Assembly: GCA_900766195.1 (NCBI GenBank)
Contig: CAAFUN010000023.1
Span: 1-13,330 of the forward strand
Length of the DNA stretch: 13,330 nucleotides
Source of the DNA: an uncultured Bacteroides sp.
GTDB taxonomy: Bacteria; Bacteroidota; Bacteroidia; Bacteroidales; Bacteroidaceae
Direction of reading: 5' to 3'
In this document: positions 12,361 through 13,330 of the stretch, in pieces
Numbering within the stretch: the stretch's first letter is position 1
How the letters are laid out: each line of letters begins with the position of its first letter
The notes under the pieces: generated by a model
The model's input: only the letters and a program-made list of their open reading frames with translations
The model's database searches: none
Told to the model about the DNA's origin: nothing
Translations under genes and position numbers: made by a program

Positions 12361-13330
12361 ATGTCATTGTTTGATACCATATTAGCAAATCATCATCTTG
12401 AGAAGTGTCCGTTACCATTGTGGCGGATTAAGGTTACGGATGATGAGTATGAAACGCTAAAGCTTACTTTGGCGAAGGAAACACGAATGATAGGAAGAAT
12501 GCCATTCATGAGTGTCACTAGAGAATGTACTTTGCTATATGCTGAGTATTGGAGACGTGAGTATAGTGAAGGATCCCATAGTAAACAGATGGTTTTCAAC
12601 TGTCTGCCAGATGCGAATCCATACTTGCTTATTACAGGAGACAAAGTAGATATGTGCGAACAGCTATATCTAGCTGCTCGTAAGGGGGCAAAGAATCTTG
12701 GCATAGAAATACTCTCTTTTGAAAATACACATTATGTAGAATCCTTGCTATATCAAGGTGGTCTTCCTATGAAGTTGATAGTTGGCTCTGATACATACGG
12801 CGTATGGGAACGATTTGTAAGAGGATTGGTTTTCAAAAATGTGAATTTTGATGAATTAGATCTTGGAACTGTTGCATCCAACAGTACATCCATGCGAATG
12901 TATTGCAATCAAATCTGTGATTCTGTAGATGCAAAACAGTTTTTATTACTTCCATTCCATGCAGAAGATGAAACAAACCCATGGTATCAATTTTTGATTA
13001 ACAGATTCAAGAGTATTCGCAGAAGGGAACGTATGTCTCATCCATTTACACTTGACTGGGAGTTTGTCATAAATGATGTTGATAAGAAGATTTCTGCAAA
13101 ATACGATATGAAGGGCGTACAAAAACTATCAGAGGTCTTTGTAGAACAGCAAAAATTAGGAAAGACGGAGTCTATTTCTGTTAGTGTTTTGAGAAATGGC
13201 AAGGTGGCTGACGGCTTCGACTATTATAATTTATTCTGCCGTTACGCAGTTAGGAGTAAACGACCATATAATATAGGTGATGTGATTTCACTTTATATTC
13301 ATAATCAAGAGCAACCGCACATATCAGAAA
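12361..13330 (+). CDS. YjiT/STY4851-like protein, N-terminal part
   Basis: An open frame of 323 codons starts at ATG 12361 and leaves the window without a stop. There are no transmembrane segments. Features resembling the YjiT (STY4851/ECs_5259) family are the N-terminal PLPLWRIKVTDDEYETLKL (about residues 17-35), the aromatic block LLYAEYWRREY (58-68), and YQGGLPMKL (131-139). Family members are large (about 1000 residues) with unknown biochemical function. In enterobacteria they sit in immigration-control or pathogenicity islands beside a large DEAD/DEAH helicase and hsd/mcr genes. The assignment rests on remembered motif patterns and no search was run. The gap to hsdR is 17 bp, so the gene belongs to the hsd operon and probably to the same defence unit. 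A possible link to DruH of type III Druantia would need the next gene, which is outside the window. Confidence 0.55.
   Translation, partial: MSLFDTILANHHLEKCPLPLWRIKVTDDEYETLKLTLAKETRMIGRMPFMSVTRECTLLYAEYWRREYSEGSHSKQMVFNCLPDANPYLLITGDKVDMCEQLYLAARKGAKNLGIEILSFENTHYVESLLYQGGLPMKLIVGSDTYGVWERFVRGLVFKNVNFDELDLGTVASNSTSMRMYCNQICDSVDAKQFLLLPFHAEDETNPWYQFLINRFKSIRRRERMSHPFTLDWEFVINDVDKKISAKYDMKGVQKLSEVFVEQQKLGKTESISVSVLRNGKVADGFDYYNLFCRYAVRSKRPYNIGDVISLYIHNQEQPHISE

Overview
The window looks like Bacteroidota DNA (Prevotella/Bacteroides-like). The supporting signs are several promoter elements of the Bacteroidota type TAnnTTTG, A/T-rich gene leaders mostly without a strong Shine-Dalgarno sequence, a VirE-N/BT4734-like fragment, and small genes of the kind carried by integrative elements of that phylum. 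I see no tRNA, rRNA, CRISPR array or complete insertion sequence.

Left part (1-2760, minus strand): accessory DNA of a probable integrative or conjugative element. In transcription order it holds four small unrecognised genes (2754 down to 1756, operon-like), a 13-bp inverted repeat, a roughly 690-bp stretch without a convincing gene but with hairpins and a promoter, an element-type single-stranded DNA-binding protein (1033-659) ending in a clear intrinsic terminator, another gene-free stretch, and the first 60 codons of a possible RadC-like protein running off the left edge. Two related plus-strand promoter modules, near 347-437 and 2849-2951, flank this block. The second is followed by a nested hairpin and a T-run that would give a very short RNA.

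Middle (2989-4225): a decayed VirE-N/BT4734-like gene on the minus strand, with one frameshift near its start and one in-frame TGA. Its upstream region, shared with a divergent plus-strand XRE regulator (3914-4123), carries a perfect 10-bp-arm palindrome over the likely promoter. The regulator is followed by three adjacent short palindromes and the promoter of the restriction operon.

Right part (4226-13330, plus strand): a compact operon hsdM-hsdS-hsdR plus a fourth, incomplete gene (12361 to the right edge). HsdM methylates adenine, HsdS supplies two DNA recognition domains, and HsdR translocates and cuts unmodified DNA. HsdR is about 400 residues longer than usual. The extra C-terminal part contains a HEPN-like segment with an R-N-E-E-S-H motif (RX4H), which suggests a ribonuclease fused to the restriction motor, possibly a second line of defence. 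The fourth gene resembles the YjiT/STY4851 family, known from enterobacterial immigration-control regions beside hsd and mcr genes. Together the right half is a defence island with its own regulator, and the HEPN-bearing HsdR plus the YjiT-like partner is the most interesting part of the window.
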